Positions 41,641 to 49,226 of a stretch of 64,000 nt of DNA are shown here, one piece after another. The DNA comes from Paraconexibacter algicola. GTDB lineage: Bacteria > Actinomycetota > Thermoleophilia > Solirubrobacterales > Solirubrobacteraceae. The notes below the pieces were generated by a model. The model made no database searches. It saw nothing but the letters and a program-made list of their open reading frames with translations, and was not told the origin of the DNA. The stretch lies in contig NZ_PYYB01000001.1 of NCBI RefSeq assembly GCF_003044185.1, positions 248,001 through 312,000 of the forward strand, written 5' to 3'. The position numbers and the translations under genes were made by a program. Numbering within the stretch: the first letter of the stretch is position 1; each line of letters opens with the position of its first letter.

Positions 41641-43434
41641 TCAGCTTTCGGGGAGGAGTTCGCAGAAGAAGCGGGCGTGGTCGGCCCCGCTCGGGCGGGG
41701 CCCGAGCAGGCCGAGGTCGGGCAGGCCGCCCTCGTACAGGAAGGCGGCCGGGGTCGGCTGCGGGCCGGGGATCGTCAGGTAGCTGCCGGGCGCCGCACCG
41801 ACCCACGGGTTGGGGATCGTGTTCGACGTCGCGTTGAGGCTCGGCGGCTCGGGCAGCTTGCGGATCGGGGCGCGCGGCCCGTAGGCCGACACCTGCACCG
41901 GGGTGAACGACACCGCCTCGCGCTCGTAGAGCCAGGCGAGCAGGTCGGCGGCGAGCGCCGCGTAGCCGGGGTCGTTGGCGAGGTTGCGGATCTCGTACGG
42001 GTCGTTCCAGGTGTCGTACAGCTCGTACTCCTGGCGCTCGCGCAGCTCCGGTCCCGCGAAGTGCTGGTCGGCGACCGCGACGTAGCGGGCGAACTTGTAG
42101 CGGCCGTCGTAGATCGCGCGGATGTGGCTGTTCGTGGGGACCGCGGTGCCGACGTTCGTGATCGGGTACTCGTCGGTGCGGTAGAGCGTGTGGTCGCGCG
42201 GGCCGCGCCGCTCGGGATGCTCGAGCGCCTCGACGAGCGACACGCCCCGCAGCCAGGGCCAGCGCGCGACCGGGTCGGCGGCGCCCGCGACCTCCAGCAG
42301 CGTCGGCACGAGGTCGACCGCCTCCCCGAGCGCGGCCGAGCGCCCGCCGCGCGGGAACCGCTTCGGGTAGACGACGGTGAACGGCACGCGGTTCTGCTCG
42401 TCGTACATCGTCGTGCCCTTGTTCTGCAGGCGGTGCGCCGAGCCCAGCTCGCCGTGGTCGGCGGTGCGGACGATCACGGTGTCGTCGAGCGCCCCGGCGT
42501 CCGCGACCGCGCGGATCGCGGCCCCGAGCATCTCGTCGGTCCCGACGATGAGGTCGTAGTAGACGTTCAGGTGGCCACGGAAGTAGTCCGGGTCGTCCTG
42601 GGTGCCGCGCGGCGTGCCCGCGACGACCGCGGCGACCTCGCGGAAGCGCTGCTGGCTCGTCGGCTTGTCCGCGAGCGTCGGCTCGGCGTGGAAGGACGGC
42701 TCGAGCTGCGGGTCGTAGTCCGGCCGCTCCCAGTCGACGCGGAAGCCGCGCGGGTAGAACTGGATGTCGTGCGGGTTGAGCAGCGACAGCACGCACAGCC
42801 ACGGCCGCTCGTCGTCGGCGTGCCGCTTCAGCCAGTCGACCGCCTGGCCGGTCCAGATCGGGTCGTTGGTGTACCCGTCGTTGTAGCCGCCGACGTCCGC
42901 GGGCGGGGAGATCGCGGAGTCGTCGAAGCCGTAGCCGGCGAGCGGGCTGCCCTTCGCGAGGTCGAGCAGCGCCTCCGGATTGGTCGGCGGCTCGCCGGGG
43001 AACGAGAGGTGCCACTTGCCGAAGAACGCGGTGCGGTACCCGAGCTCCTTGAAGAGGTCGCCGATCGTGGGGATCGACGGGTCCATGGTGAACTGCGTGC
43101 CGAGCACGAAGGTCCCGTAGATCCCCTGCTGCGGCGCGTACATGCCCGTCCAGAAGCACGCGCGCGACGGGGAGCAGGCCATCGAGGAGGCGTGGAAGCG
43201 GTCGATCCGCGTGCCGTTGGCGTCCATCCAGCAGCGCACCGGGGTCGGGAGGTGGTCCGGCAGGCGGTCCTGGTGGCGCTCCTGGTCGGTCATGAGGATC
43301 AGGACGTTCGGGCGCCGGCCCGCGGGCGCCGGCGCGGCGGCAGCGGGGACCGCGGCGGTCGCGAGGCCGCCGAGCGACGCGGCCGCCGCCAGCCGCGCAC
43401 CGCCCGCGAGGAACCCGCGCCGGTCGGTGCTCAT
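41641..43434 (-). CDS. Tat-exported sulfatase with canonical CxPSR motif
   Basis: 597 residues. The Tat signal is MSTDRRGFLAGG plus a hydrophobic run to about residue 35. The sulfatase fold begins PNVLILMTDQERH (metal Asp50). The formylglycine site is Cys87 in MACSPSRACFWTG, followed by GYRTAFFGKWHLS. TVIVRTADHGELGSAHRL supplies the other metal ligands (DH). LLNPHDIQFYPRGFRVDW and EYELYDTWNDPYEIRNLAND are typical of choline-sulfatase/arylsulfatase enzymes. It would hydrolyse an external sulfate ester. It overlaps the upstream propeller gene by ATGA. No maturing FGE gene is in the window. Confidence 0.92.
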   Translation of the reverse strand: MSTDRRGFLAGGARLAAAASLGGLATAAVPAAAAPAPAGRRPNVLILMTDQERHQDRLPDHLPTPVRCWMDANGTRIDRFHASSMACSPSRACFWTGMYAPQQGIYGTFVLGTQFTMDPSIPTIGDLFKELGYRTAFFGKWHLSFPGEPPTNPEALLDLAKGSPLAGYGFDDSAISPPADVGGYNDGYTNDPIWTGQAVDWLKRHADDERPWLCVLSLLNPHDIQFYPRGFRVDWERPDYDPQLEPSFHAEPTLADKPTSQQRFREVAAVVAGTPRGTQDDPDYFRGHLNVYYDLIVGTDEMLGAAIRAVADAGALDDTVIVRTADHGELGSAHRLQNKGTTMYDEQNRVPFTVVYPKRFPRGGRSAALGEAVDLVPTLLEVAGAADPVARWPWLRGVSLVEALEHPERRGPRDHTLYRTDEYPITNVGTAVPTNSHIRAIYDGRYKFARYVAVADQHFAGPELRERQEYELYDTWNDPYEIRNLANDPGYAALAADLLAWLYEREAVSFTPVQVSAYGPRAPIRKLPEPPSLNATSNTIPNPWVGAAPGSYLTIPGPQPTPAAFLYEGGLPDLGLLGPRPSGADHARFFCELLPES

Positions 43435-44405
43435 GCGGTCACCCGGTGCACCGCACCGGTGAGGTGGTCGACGGTGAACGCGCGCTCGCCGACGACCGCC
43501 AGGCCGCGGGGGGCGCCGCCGACCGCGCGCCGGCGGGGTCGCGGGCCGAGCACGACGACCTGCCCGGCGCCGCCCACGACCGCCAGGCGACGGCCGCGAC
43601 GCGTGTAGCCCACGGCCGCCGGGAGCGGCCCGGCGGGCAGTCGCCGGACGGTGCCGCGGCGCAGGTCGATCTCGCTGACCCGGTCGGCGTCGGGGCCTGC
43701 GTGGGTGAGCAGCAGGCGGCGGCCGTCGGGGGCGAGCGCGAGCCGCTCGGGCCGGGGCGGTGTCGCCAGGCGGCGGGTGAGGCGCCCGCTGCGCAGGTCG
43801 ATGCGGACGACCTCGTCCTGGGCGGCGAGCGCGACCCAGGCGGCGCGGCCGTCGGCGGTCACGGCGAGCCCGCGCGGCACGAGCCCGAGCTCGTGTCGCG
43901 CGAGCACGGCCGTGCCGTCGGCGTCGAGGACGTGCAGGGTCCCCTCCTGCTCCCCGCCGACGACGACGAGCCGCGCGCGGCGGCCGGTGGTGAAGGTCGC
44001 GGCCCCCGGAGCGGGACCGACGTCGGCCCGGCGCAGCGTCCGAGCTGCGACGGGGTCCACCATCACGAGCCCCGGCTGGTCCCACGCAGCCGTGCTCACC
44101 GCGATCCGTCGCCCGTCCGGCGACACCGCGACCTCCACCGGTTGTCCGCCCACGTCGACGAGGCGGTCGGCGCGTCCTCCGCGGCCGATCAGCGCGATCG
44201 TGCGACGGCGGTCGTGCGCGACGACGAGCGTGCGGCCGTCGCGCGAGGCGGCGATCGCGACCCCGCGGCGCACGGTCACCGAGCGGGCGGCGACGATCGT
44301 GGCGGGCGCCGTGGGCGCGGCGGCGGGCGCGACCGCCGGGGCGGCGAGCAGGCCGGTCGCGCCGGCGACGGCGGCGCCGAGCGCCTCGCGTCGCGTGCTG
44401 CTCAT
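43431..44405 (-). CDS. Exported YVTN-type beta-propeller protein (third gene of the sulfatase operon)
   Basis: 324 residues. It has a Tat-type signal STRREALGAAVAG (about 1-30) followed by seven-blade YVTN/WD-like repeats: VEVAVSPDGRRIAVSTAAW, RGLAVTADGRAAWVALAAQ, ERLALAPDGRRLLLTHAGP and PRGLAVVGERAFTVDHLTG. Blades carry the pattern xLAVSPDGRxAxV with a following DLRSG turn. There is no enzymatic motif. It overlaps both neighbouring sulfatase genes by 4 bases, so it is made together with them. The family often binds other exported proteins. Confidence 0.87.
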   Translation of the reverse strand: MSSTRREALGAAVAGATGLLAAPAVAPAAAPTAPATIVAARSVTVRRGVAIAASRDGRTLVVAHDRRRTIALIGRGGRADRLVDVGGQPVEVAVSPDGRRIAVSTAAWDQPGLVMVDPVAARTLRRADVGPAPGAATFTTGRRARLVVVGGEQEGTLHVLDADGTAVLARHELGLVPRGLAVTADGRAAWVALAAQDEVVRIDLRSGRLTRRLATPPRPERLALAPDGRRLLLTHAGPDADRVSEIDLRRGTVRRLPAGPLPAAVGYTRRGRRLAVVGGAGQVVVLGPRPRRRAVGGAPRGLAVVGERAFTVDHLTGAVHRVTA

Positions 44406-46210
44406 CGCGTCCGGCCGGCCATCGGGCCGAGCTCGCAGAGCATCCGCGCCCGGTGCAGGGCGCGGGCCTCGGCCAGTGCCCGCGACTCGTCCGCCGTCTG
44501 CGGCAGCCGGTCGCCGCCGACGCCGTCGTAGACGCGGGCGAGCAGGTGCGGGTCGCCGAACGGCAGCTGCACGTACGCGCCGGGCACGCCCTCGACCGGG
44601 GACGGCGGGTTCTCCTTGGTCTGGTCGCCGATCGACGGGCGCCCGATCGGGTCGGGGCGGATCGGCTCGATCAGCGACGGCGGCCCGCTGAGCGGCACCT
44701 CGACGGGGCCCAGGCGCTCGCGCTCGAGGTCGTTCAGGACGGTGAGCAGCTCGTCCAGGAGCGGCTTGTAGGCCGGATCGCGGGCGAGGTTGCGCAGCTC
44801 CAGCGGGTCCTCGCGCAGGTCGTAGAGCTCGTACTCCTGGTCCTCGGTGCGCTCGGTCTGGGGCTTGCCGGTCATCGCGACGTAGCGCGCGATCTTGAAG
44901 CGCCCGGAGAGCGCGGCGCGGACGTGACGCCGCCACGCCTTGCCCTGGCCGGCGAAGTCCTGCGGCGACCAGACCTCGTCGCAGGTGCTGACCGTGAACT
45001 CCTTGCCACGCGCCCCGACCGGGTCCTGCAGGGCGGGGACGAGCGAGCGGCCGCGCAGCCACGGGTAGCGGTTGACGGGGTCGGCGACCCCGGCGAGCTC
45101 GAGGCACGTGGGCACGAGGTCGACGGCCTCGGCGAGCGCGGGCGTGCGCGCGCCCTGGACCGCCGGGAACCGCTTCGGGTAGGAGATCGACAGCGGCATC
45201 CGCAGCTGCTCGTCGTAGATCATCGGTCCCTTGCCGACGGCGCGGTGCGAGCCGGCCATCTCGCCGTGGTCGGCGGTGCGGATGACCACGGTGTCGTCGA
45301 ACCCGCCCGAGTGGTGCAGGGCCTTCATGATCGCCGCGTAGTTGTCGTCGGTGTTGACGATCAGGTCGCAGTAGGTGTTGATCAGCCGCTTCCACGTGGC
45401 GGTGTCGTCGGGCTTGATCTTGCCGCGGACGAGCGCCGCGCCCCCGTCGTACTGGGCGTGGACGCGCGGCTTGGAGCGCACGTCGTCCTCGAAGTTCGGG
45501 GGCAGCTGCACCTCCCAGTCGGGCCGGGTGACGTCGGCGGTGAAGCCGCGCGGGAAGTACGCGATGTCGTGCGGGTTCAGCAGCGAGACGACGCAGAACC
45601 AGGGCTGGTCGCCGCCCCCGTGCTCCTTGAGCCAGTCGACGCCCTGCTTCGTCCAGACCGGGTCGTTGTAGATGCCGTCGTTGTAGCCGGCGGGCTCCAG
45701 CGAGGTGGAGATCTCGGAGTAGTCGAAGCCGTACGGCGCGAGGTAGTTGTTGCGCAGCGTGTCGAGCGGTCCCTCCGGCAGCGAGGTGCCGACCATGCTG
45801 AGGTGCCACTTGCCGAAGAACGCGGTGGTGTACCCCTGCTCCTTGAGCAGGTCGGCGATCGTCGGGATCCGTGGGTCGAGCGAGAACTGCCAGCTCTGCA
45901 GGAAGTTCCCGAAGATCCCGTTCTGCGGCACGTACATGCCGGTCCACATGCAGGCGCGCGCGGACGAGCACTGCACGGCGGAGTGGTGGAACCGCTCGAA
46001 GGTGACGCCGTGGCTGTCGATCCAGTCGCGCGCGGGGAGCGGCAGGTCGGGCGTCCACTGCGGCGCGCGCTCCTGGTCGCACATGACGATGAGGATGTTC
46101 GGCTTGCGCGTCGGGGTCTGGGCCCCGGCGCTCGCCTGCCCGAGGGCGGCGGCGGTGAGGGCCGCGGCGCCCGCGGCGCCGAGGGCCTCCCGGCGGGTGG
46201 TGCGGGACAT
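44402..46210 (-). CDS. Tat-exported sulfatase with variant CSSAR active-site motif
   Basis: 602 residues, close in sequence and length to the downstream sulfatase. Tat signal TTRREALGAAGAAALTA; fold start PNILIVMCDQERAP (metal Asp45). The formylglycine position is Cys81 in VQCSSARACMWTG, so the usual Pro and Ser of CxPSR are Ser and Ala. GYTTAFFGKWHLS and TVVIRTADHGEMAGSHRAV are intact. Because formylglycine-generating enzyme normally needs CxPxR, this copy may be poorly matured, matured differently or catalytically altered. ATG 46210 shares its last base with the stop of the upstream propeller gene (TGATG). Confidence 0.9.
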   Translation of the reverse strand: MSRTTRREALGAAGAAALTAAALGQASAGAQTPTRKPNILIVMCDQERAPQWTPDLPLPARDWIDSHGVTFERFHHSAVQCSSARACMWTGMYVPQNGIFGNFLQSWQFSLDPRIPTIADLLKEQGYTTAFFGKWHLSMVGTSLPEGPLDTLRNNYLAPYGFDYSEISTSLEPAGYNDGIYNDPVWTKQGVDWLKEHGGGDQPWFCVVSLLNPHDIAYFPRGFTADVTRPDWEVQLPPNFEDDVRSKPRVHAQYDGGAALVRGKIKPDDTATWKRLINTYCDLIVNTDDNYAAIMKALHHSGGFDDTVVIRTADHGEMAGSHRAVGKGPMIYDEQLRMPLSISYPKRFPAVQGARTPALAEAVDLVPTCLELAGVADPVNRYPWLRGRSLVPALQDPVGARGKEFTVSTCDEVWSPQDFAGQGKAWRRHVRAALSGRFKIARYVAMTGKPQTERTEDQEYELYDLREDPLELRNLARDPAYKPLLDELLTVLNDLERERLGPVEVPLSGPPSLIEPIRPDPIGRPSIGDQTKENPPSPVEGVPGAYVQLPFGDPHLLARVYDGVGGDRLPQTADESRALAEARALHRARMLCELGPMAGRTR

Positions 46211-47250
46211 CAGCGGGGACCCTTCGTGAGCGGGACGGCGGTGAGCAGGCCGGTGTCGCCGTCGACGGCGATCCCCCGGCGTCCGGCGACGGCGACCGCG
46301 CGGGGCGCGCCGCCGGGGCGCGCGCGACGGCGGTGGCGGCCGCTGCGCAGGTCGAGCACCGAGACGGTGCCGTCCCCGGCGTTGGCGACGAGCGCGACGG
46401 TCCCGCGCGCGTCGACGGCGACCCCGGCCGGGTCGGCGCCGGTGCGCAGGGTCCGCAGGGCGCGGCCGCGGACGAGGTCGACGAGCGTGACCCCGGTGGC
46501 GCCGTAGCCGTCGTGGGTGACGAGGGCGCGGGTGCCGCGCGCGGCGAGCGCGAGCTCGGAGGGGAACGGGGACGTCGCGATCCGGCGCAGGACGCGGCGG
46601 CGGCGGAGGTCGACGAGCAGGAGCGCCGCGCCGGTGTGGTCGGTGACGGCGGCGCGGCGGCCGTCGGGCAGCAGCGCGACGGCGCGCGGGCGACCGCCGA
46701 GCGCGATCGGCCCGTCGACGGCGCCGTCGGCGAGCGTGACGCGCAGCAGCCCCTCCTCCCCGGCGACCCAGGCGTGCCGTCCGTCGGCGGTGACGGCGAG
46801 GGCGCGCGGCGCGGCGCCGACGTCGACGCGGTCGGTCGCGGTGCCGGTGAGGTCGACGAGCACGAGGCCGGGGCGGTCGTGCGTGGCGGTGAGCACGAGC
46901 GCGGTGCGGCCGTCGGGGGTGAGCGTGAGCGCGAGCGGCGAGCCCCCGACGTCGCGCGCCGGACCGCGGACGAGGTCGCGCACGCGGACGCGGCTGATCG
47001 TGGTGGCGCCGGCATCGGCGGTCCAGGCGCTGCGCGCGCCGGGCGCGAGCGCGATGGCGCTCGTGCGGGTGCCCGGGGCGGTCGGCGTGCACGGCGCGGT
47101 GTCGGCCGCGCGGGCGACCCCGTCGAGCAGCGATCCGGACGCGGCCCACCCGGCCGCGCCCGTCATCGCTCCGAGCACGAGGGAGCGTCGCGTGCTCCCC
47201 GACGGCGTGGACGCGCCGCTCCCCGACTCTGCTGACCCCTGCTCCCGCAC
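46210..47250 (-). CDS. Exported YVTN-type beta-propeller protein (first gene of the sulfatase operon)
   Basis: 346 residues. The Tat signal lies at about 20-50 (STRRSLVLGAMTGAAGWAA). Propeller blades follow: LALTLTPDGRTALVLTATH, RALAVTADGRHAWVAGEEG, RAVALLPDGRRAAVTDHTG and AGVAVDARGTVALVANAGD. GTG 47250 is chosen because GGAGG ends 7 bases upstream; GTG 47253 is also possible. It heads a six-gene operon (47250 to 39413) and is divergent from a TetR gene across about 95 bases that contain two direct repeats. It looks like a paralogue of the propeller at 43431-44405. Confidence 0.87.
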   Translation of the reverse strand: MREQGSAESGSGASTPSGSTRRSLVLGAMTGAAGWAASGSLLDGVARAADTAPCTPTAPGTRTSAIALAPGARSAWTADAGATTISRVRVRDLVRGPARDVGGSPLALTLTPDGRTALVLTATHDRPGLVLVDLTGTATDRVDVGAAPRALAVTADGRHAWVAGEEGLLRVTLADGAVDGPIALGGRPRAVALLPDGRRAAVTDHTGAALLLVDLRRRRVLRRIATSPFPSELALAARGTRALVTHDGYGATGVTLVDLVRGRALRTLRTGADPAGVAVDARGTVALVANAGDGTVSVLDLRSGRHRRRARPGGAPRAVAVAGRRGIAVDGDTGLLTAVPLTKGPR

Positions 47251-47277
47251 CACGGAACCTCCGCTTCTCCACCGCGC

Positions 47278-47323
47278 TGATGACGCGGTGTCGCAGACCT
47301 TCCCAGCTTGATGACGCGCTGTC
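47278..47323. promoter_or_regulatory. Direct-repeat operator region between the sulfatase operon and tetR
   Basis: TGATGACGCGGTGTC (47278-47292) and TGATGACGCGCTGTC (47309-47323) differ in one base and are spaced 31 bases apart, about three helical turns. Each contains a TGAC...GTC(A) partial dyad. They lie between the divergent sulfatase operon and the TetR gene, so they are probable binding sites of that TetR protein. Confidence 0.55.
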
Positions 47324-47345
47324 AATAGCGCTACTGTGGCGAGCG

Positions 47346-47963
47346 ATGAGCGCCCCCGTGCACCGCACCCGACCGCGGCAGACGCCCGAGCAGACACGCA
47401 GCCAGATCGTGCTGGCGATGCTCGAGCTGCTCCGCGAGCAGCCGTTCCGCGAGATCGGGGTCGAGACGGTCATGCGGCGGACCGGCCACTCGCGCACGGT
47501 CTTCTACCGCCACTTCGAGGACATCCCCTCGCTCGTGCTCGCGGTCATCACCGAGGTCGGCGGGGAGCTCGTCGAGGTCGGCGCCGACTGGGCCGCGGTG
47601 GAGCGTACCTCCCCCGCCGAGGCGCGCGCCCGGCTCGAGCGGTTCGTGGACTTCTACGTGCGCCACGGCCCGGTCGTGCGCGCGATCGCCGCCGCCGCGC
47701 ACCACGACGCGACCGTCGACGCCGCCTACGGGCAGATGGTCGAGGGCTTCATCGCGATGACGACGCAGGCGATCGAGGCCCGCATCGCCCGCGGCGAGCT
47801 CGAGCCGCTCGACGCCCCGGAGGTCGCGCGCGCCCTGGTGCGGATGCTCAACGGCTACCTCGGCGACGCCCTCGGGCAGGAGCCCTTCACCGACCGCGAG
47901 CGCGTGCTCGAGACGGTCTGGACGATCTGGACGAGGACCCTCTACGGCGGAGCGAGCGCATGA
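47346..47963 (+). CDS. TetR-family transcriptional regulator (divergent from sulfatase operon)
   Basis: 205 residues. The N-terminal helix-turn-helix reads IGVETVMRRTGHSRTVFYRHFEDI (recognition helix around TGHSRTVFYRHF). The C-terminal ligand domain resembles the EthR/TetR_C group (ARLERFVDFYVRHGPVVRAI). TACTGT 8 nt before the ATG suggests a leaderless start. It is the first gene of a three-gene operon with two kappa-GST-like genes joined by ATGA overlaps, and it faces the sulfatase operon. It may sense a substrate or product shared by both operons. Confidence 0.9.
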   Translation: MSAPVHRTRPRQTPEQTRSQIVLAMLELLREQPFREIGVETVMRRTGHSRTVFYRHFEDIPSLVLAVITEVGGELVEVGADWAAVERTSPAEARARLERFVDFYVRHGPVVRAIAAAAHHDATVDAAYGQMVEGFIAMTTQAIEARIARGELEPLDAPEVARALVRMLNGYLGDALGQEPFTDRERVLETVWTIWTRTLYGGASA

Positions 47964-48634
47964 CCCCGAAGGACCGCATCGAGCGCCGGCTCGTGCCCCG
48001 GCTGATCGTGACCCTGTCGACCGTCGACGCCCACCGGCGGCTGCTCGCGCGGCTGCGCCGGGCGCGCGGCGGGCGCGGCACCGTCGACCTGTACGTCGCC
48101 TTCGACGACCCGTACAGCGCGGTCGCGACGCTCGGCCTCGCCGCCCGGACGGCCGGCCGCCCCGCGGACGTGCGCGTCCACCCGGTCGTCGCCCGCGGGA
48201 TCCCCGGCGACCCGGCCGCCGAGGCCAAGCGCAGCTACGCGGTGACCGACGCCCGGCGCCTCGCGGCCCGCGACGGACTGACCTTCACGCGCACCACGAC
48301 CGTCACCCCCGCCGCGGCGGCGTTCCTCGCCCGCTGGACCGCCGCCGCGCCCGACGGCGCCGCCCGGCTCGCGTTCGCGGCCGACGCCATGCGACGGCTG
48401 TGGTGCGAGGACGTCGAGCCGACCCCCGACGCGTACGCGGACCTCCACGCCGCGCACCTCGGCCCGCCGCCGGCGGCGGCGCCCGAAGCGCTCCCCGCCG
48501 AGTCGGTCATGCGGCGGCGCGGCCTCTACGACACGCCGATCGCGGTCGTCCACGGGCAGTGGTTCTTCGCCCACGAGCGACTGCCGCAGATCGAGCACCG
48601 CCTCGACGAGCTCGGCTGGAGGGCCACCGCATGA
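47960..48634 (+). CDS. DsbA-like / HCCA-isomerase-family protein (diverged)
   Basis: 224 residues of the thioredoxin-fold kappa-GST/2-hydroxychromene-2-carboxylate isomerase family. The first strand and active-site loop read VDLYVAFDDPYSAVATLGLA, with FDDPYS in place of the usual SPYS. The C-terminal cis-Pro region is YDTPIAVVHGQWFFAHERLPQIEHRLDE, typical of the family. It lacks the CxxC of DsbA. The Asp next to the active-site region and the longer basic N terminus set it apart from the next gene. It probably acts on a glutathione- or mycothiol-linked intermediate or works as its partner subunit. It overlaps both neighbours by 4 bases. Confidence 0.8.
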   Translation: MTPKDRIERRLVPRLIVTLSTVDAHRRLLARLRRARGGRGTVDLYVAFDDPYSAVATLGLAARTAGRPADVRVHPVVARGIPGDPAAEAKRSYAVTDARRLAARDGLTFTRTTTVTPAAAAFLARWTAAAPDGAARLAFAADAMRRLWCEDVEPTPDAYADLHAAHLGPPPAAAPEALPAESVMRRRGLYDTPIAVVHGQWFFAHERLPQIEHRLDELGWRATA

Positions 48635-49212
48635 CGACCGTCCGCTTCTTCTTCTCGTTCCGCAGCCCGTACTCGTACCTCGCGGCACCGCGTGCGTTCG
48701 AGCTCGCGCGGCGCCACGACGTCGAGATCGACGTCCGCGGCGTCCTGCCGATGGCGATGCGCGGCCAGTCGGTGCCGCTGCCCAAGCGGCTGCACACGCT
48801 GCGCGACGCCAAGCGCGAGGCCACGCGCCTGGGCCTGCCGTTCGGTCGCGTGCACGACCCGATCGGGGACGGCGCGGTCCGCTGCCTGCGGGTCTCCGAG
48901 CACGCGCGGGACGTCGGGCGGATCGAGCCGTTCGTGCTGACCGCCAGCCGCGCGATCTGGGGCGAGGCCGTCGAGGTCGCCTCCGACGAGGGCCTGCGCG
49001 CGGTCTGCGAGCGCGCCGGCCTGGAGTGGGCGGCGTGCCGCGCGGCGATCGACGACCCGGCGATGCAGGCGCGGGTCCAGGCCAACACCGACGAGCTCGC
49101 CGCCCTGGGCATGTGGGGCGTGCCGGTGTTCACGCTGGGCGACGAGTGCTTCTGGGGCCAGGACCGGCTCGAGGACCTCGAGGCGGCGCTGACCGCCGGC
49201 GCCGTCGCCTGA
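48631..49212 (+). CDS. 2-hydroxychromene-2-carboxylate isomerase-like (kappa-GST/DsbA fold)
   Basis: 193 residues. The N terminus RFFFSFRSPYSYLAAPRAFE contains the active-site SPYSY of HCCA isomerase/kappa GST. The C terminus has the cis-Pro segment WGVPVFTLGDECFWGQDRL and the family end DLEAAL. The middle is the all-helical insertion (about 60-150). Known members isomerise a ring-opened aromatic intermediate or act as GST; an aromatic or lipid role is possible here. It is last in the TetR operon. Confidence 0.87.
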   Translation: MTTVRFFFSFRSPYSYLAAPRAFELARRHDVEIDVRGVLPMAMRGQSVPLPKRLHTLRDAKREATRLGLPFGRVHDPIGDGAVRCLRVSEHARDVGRIEPFVLTASRAIWGEAVEVASDEGLRAVCERAGLEWAACRAAIDDPAMQARVQANTDELAALGMWGVPVFTLGDECFWGQDRLEDLEAALTAGAVA

Positions 49213-49226
49213 CCGGCCGCCGCCGC

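Noticed and set aside
39413-43159. A single 1248-residue minus-strand protein
   Set aside because: Only the last 485 residues have domain content. The upstream part is the wrong frame of the sulfatase and DUF1330-like genes.
43431-47015. A 1194-residue fusion of two propellers
   Set aside because: The first two thirds are an out-of-frame reading of the sulfatase and first propeller. The real propeller begins at 44405 with its own Tat signal.
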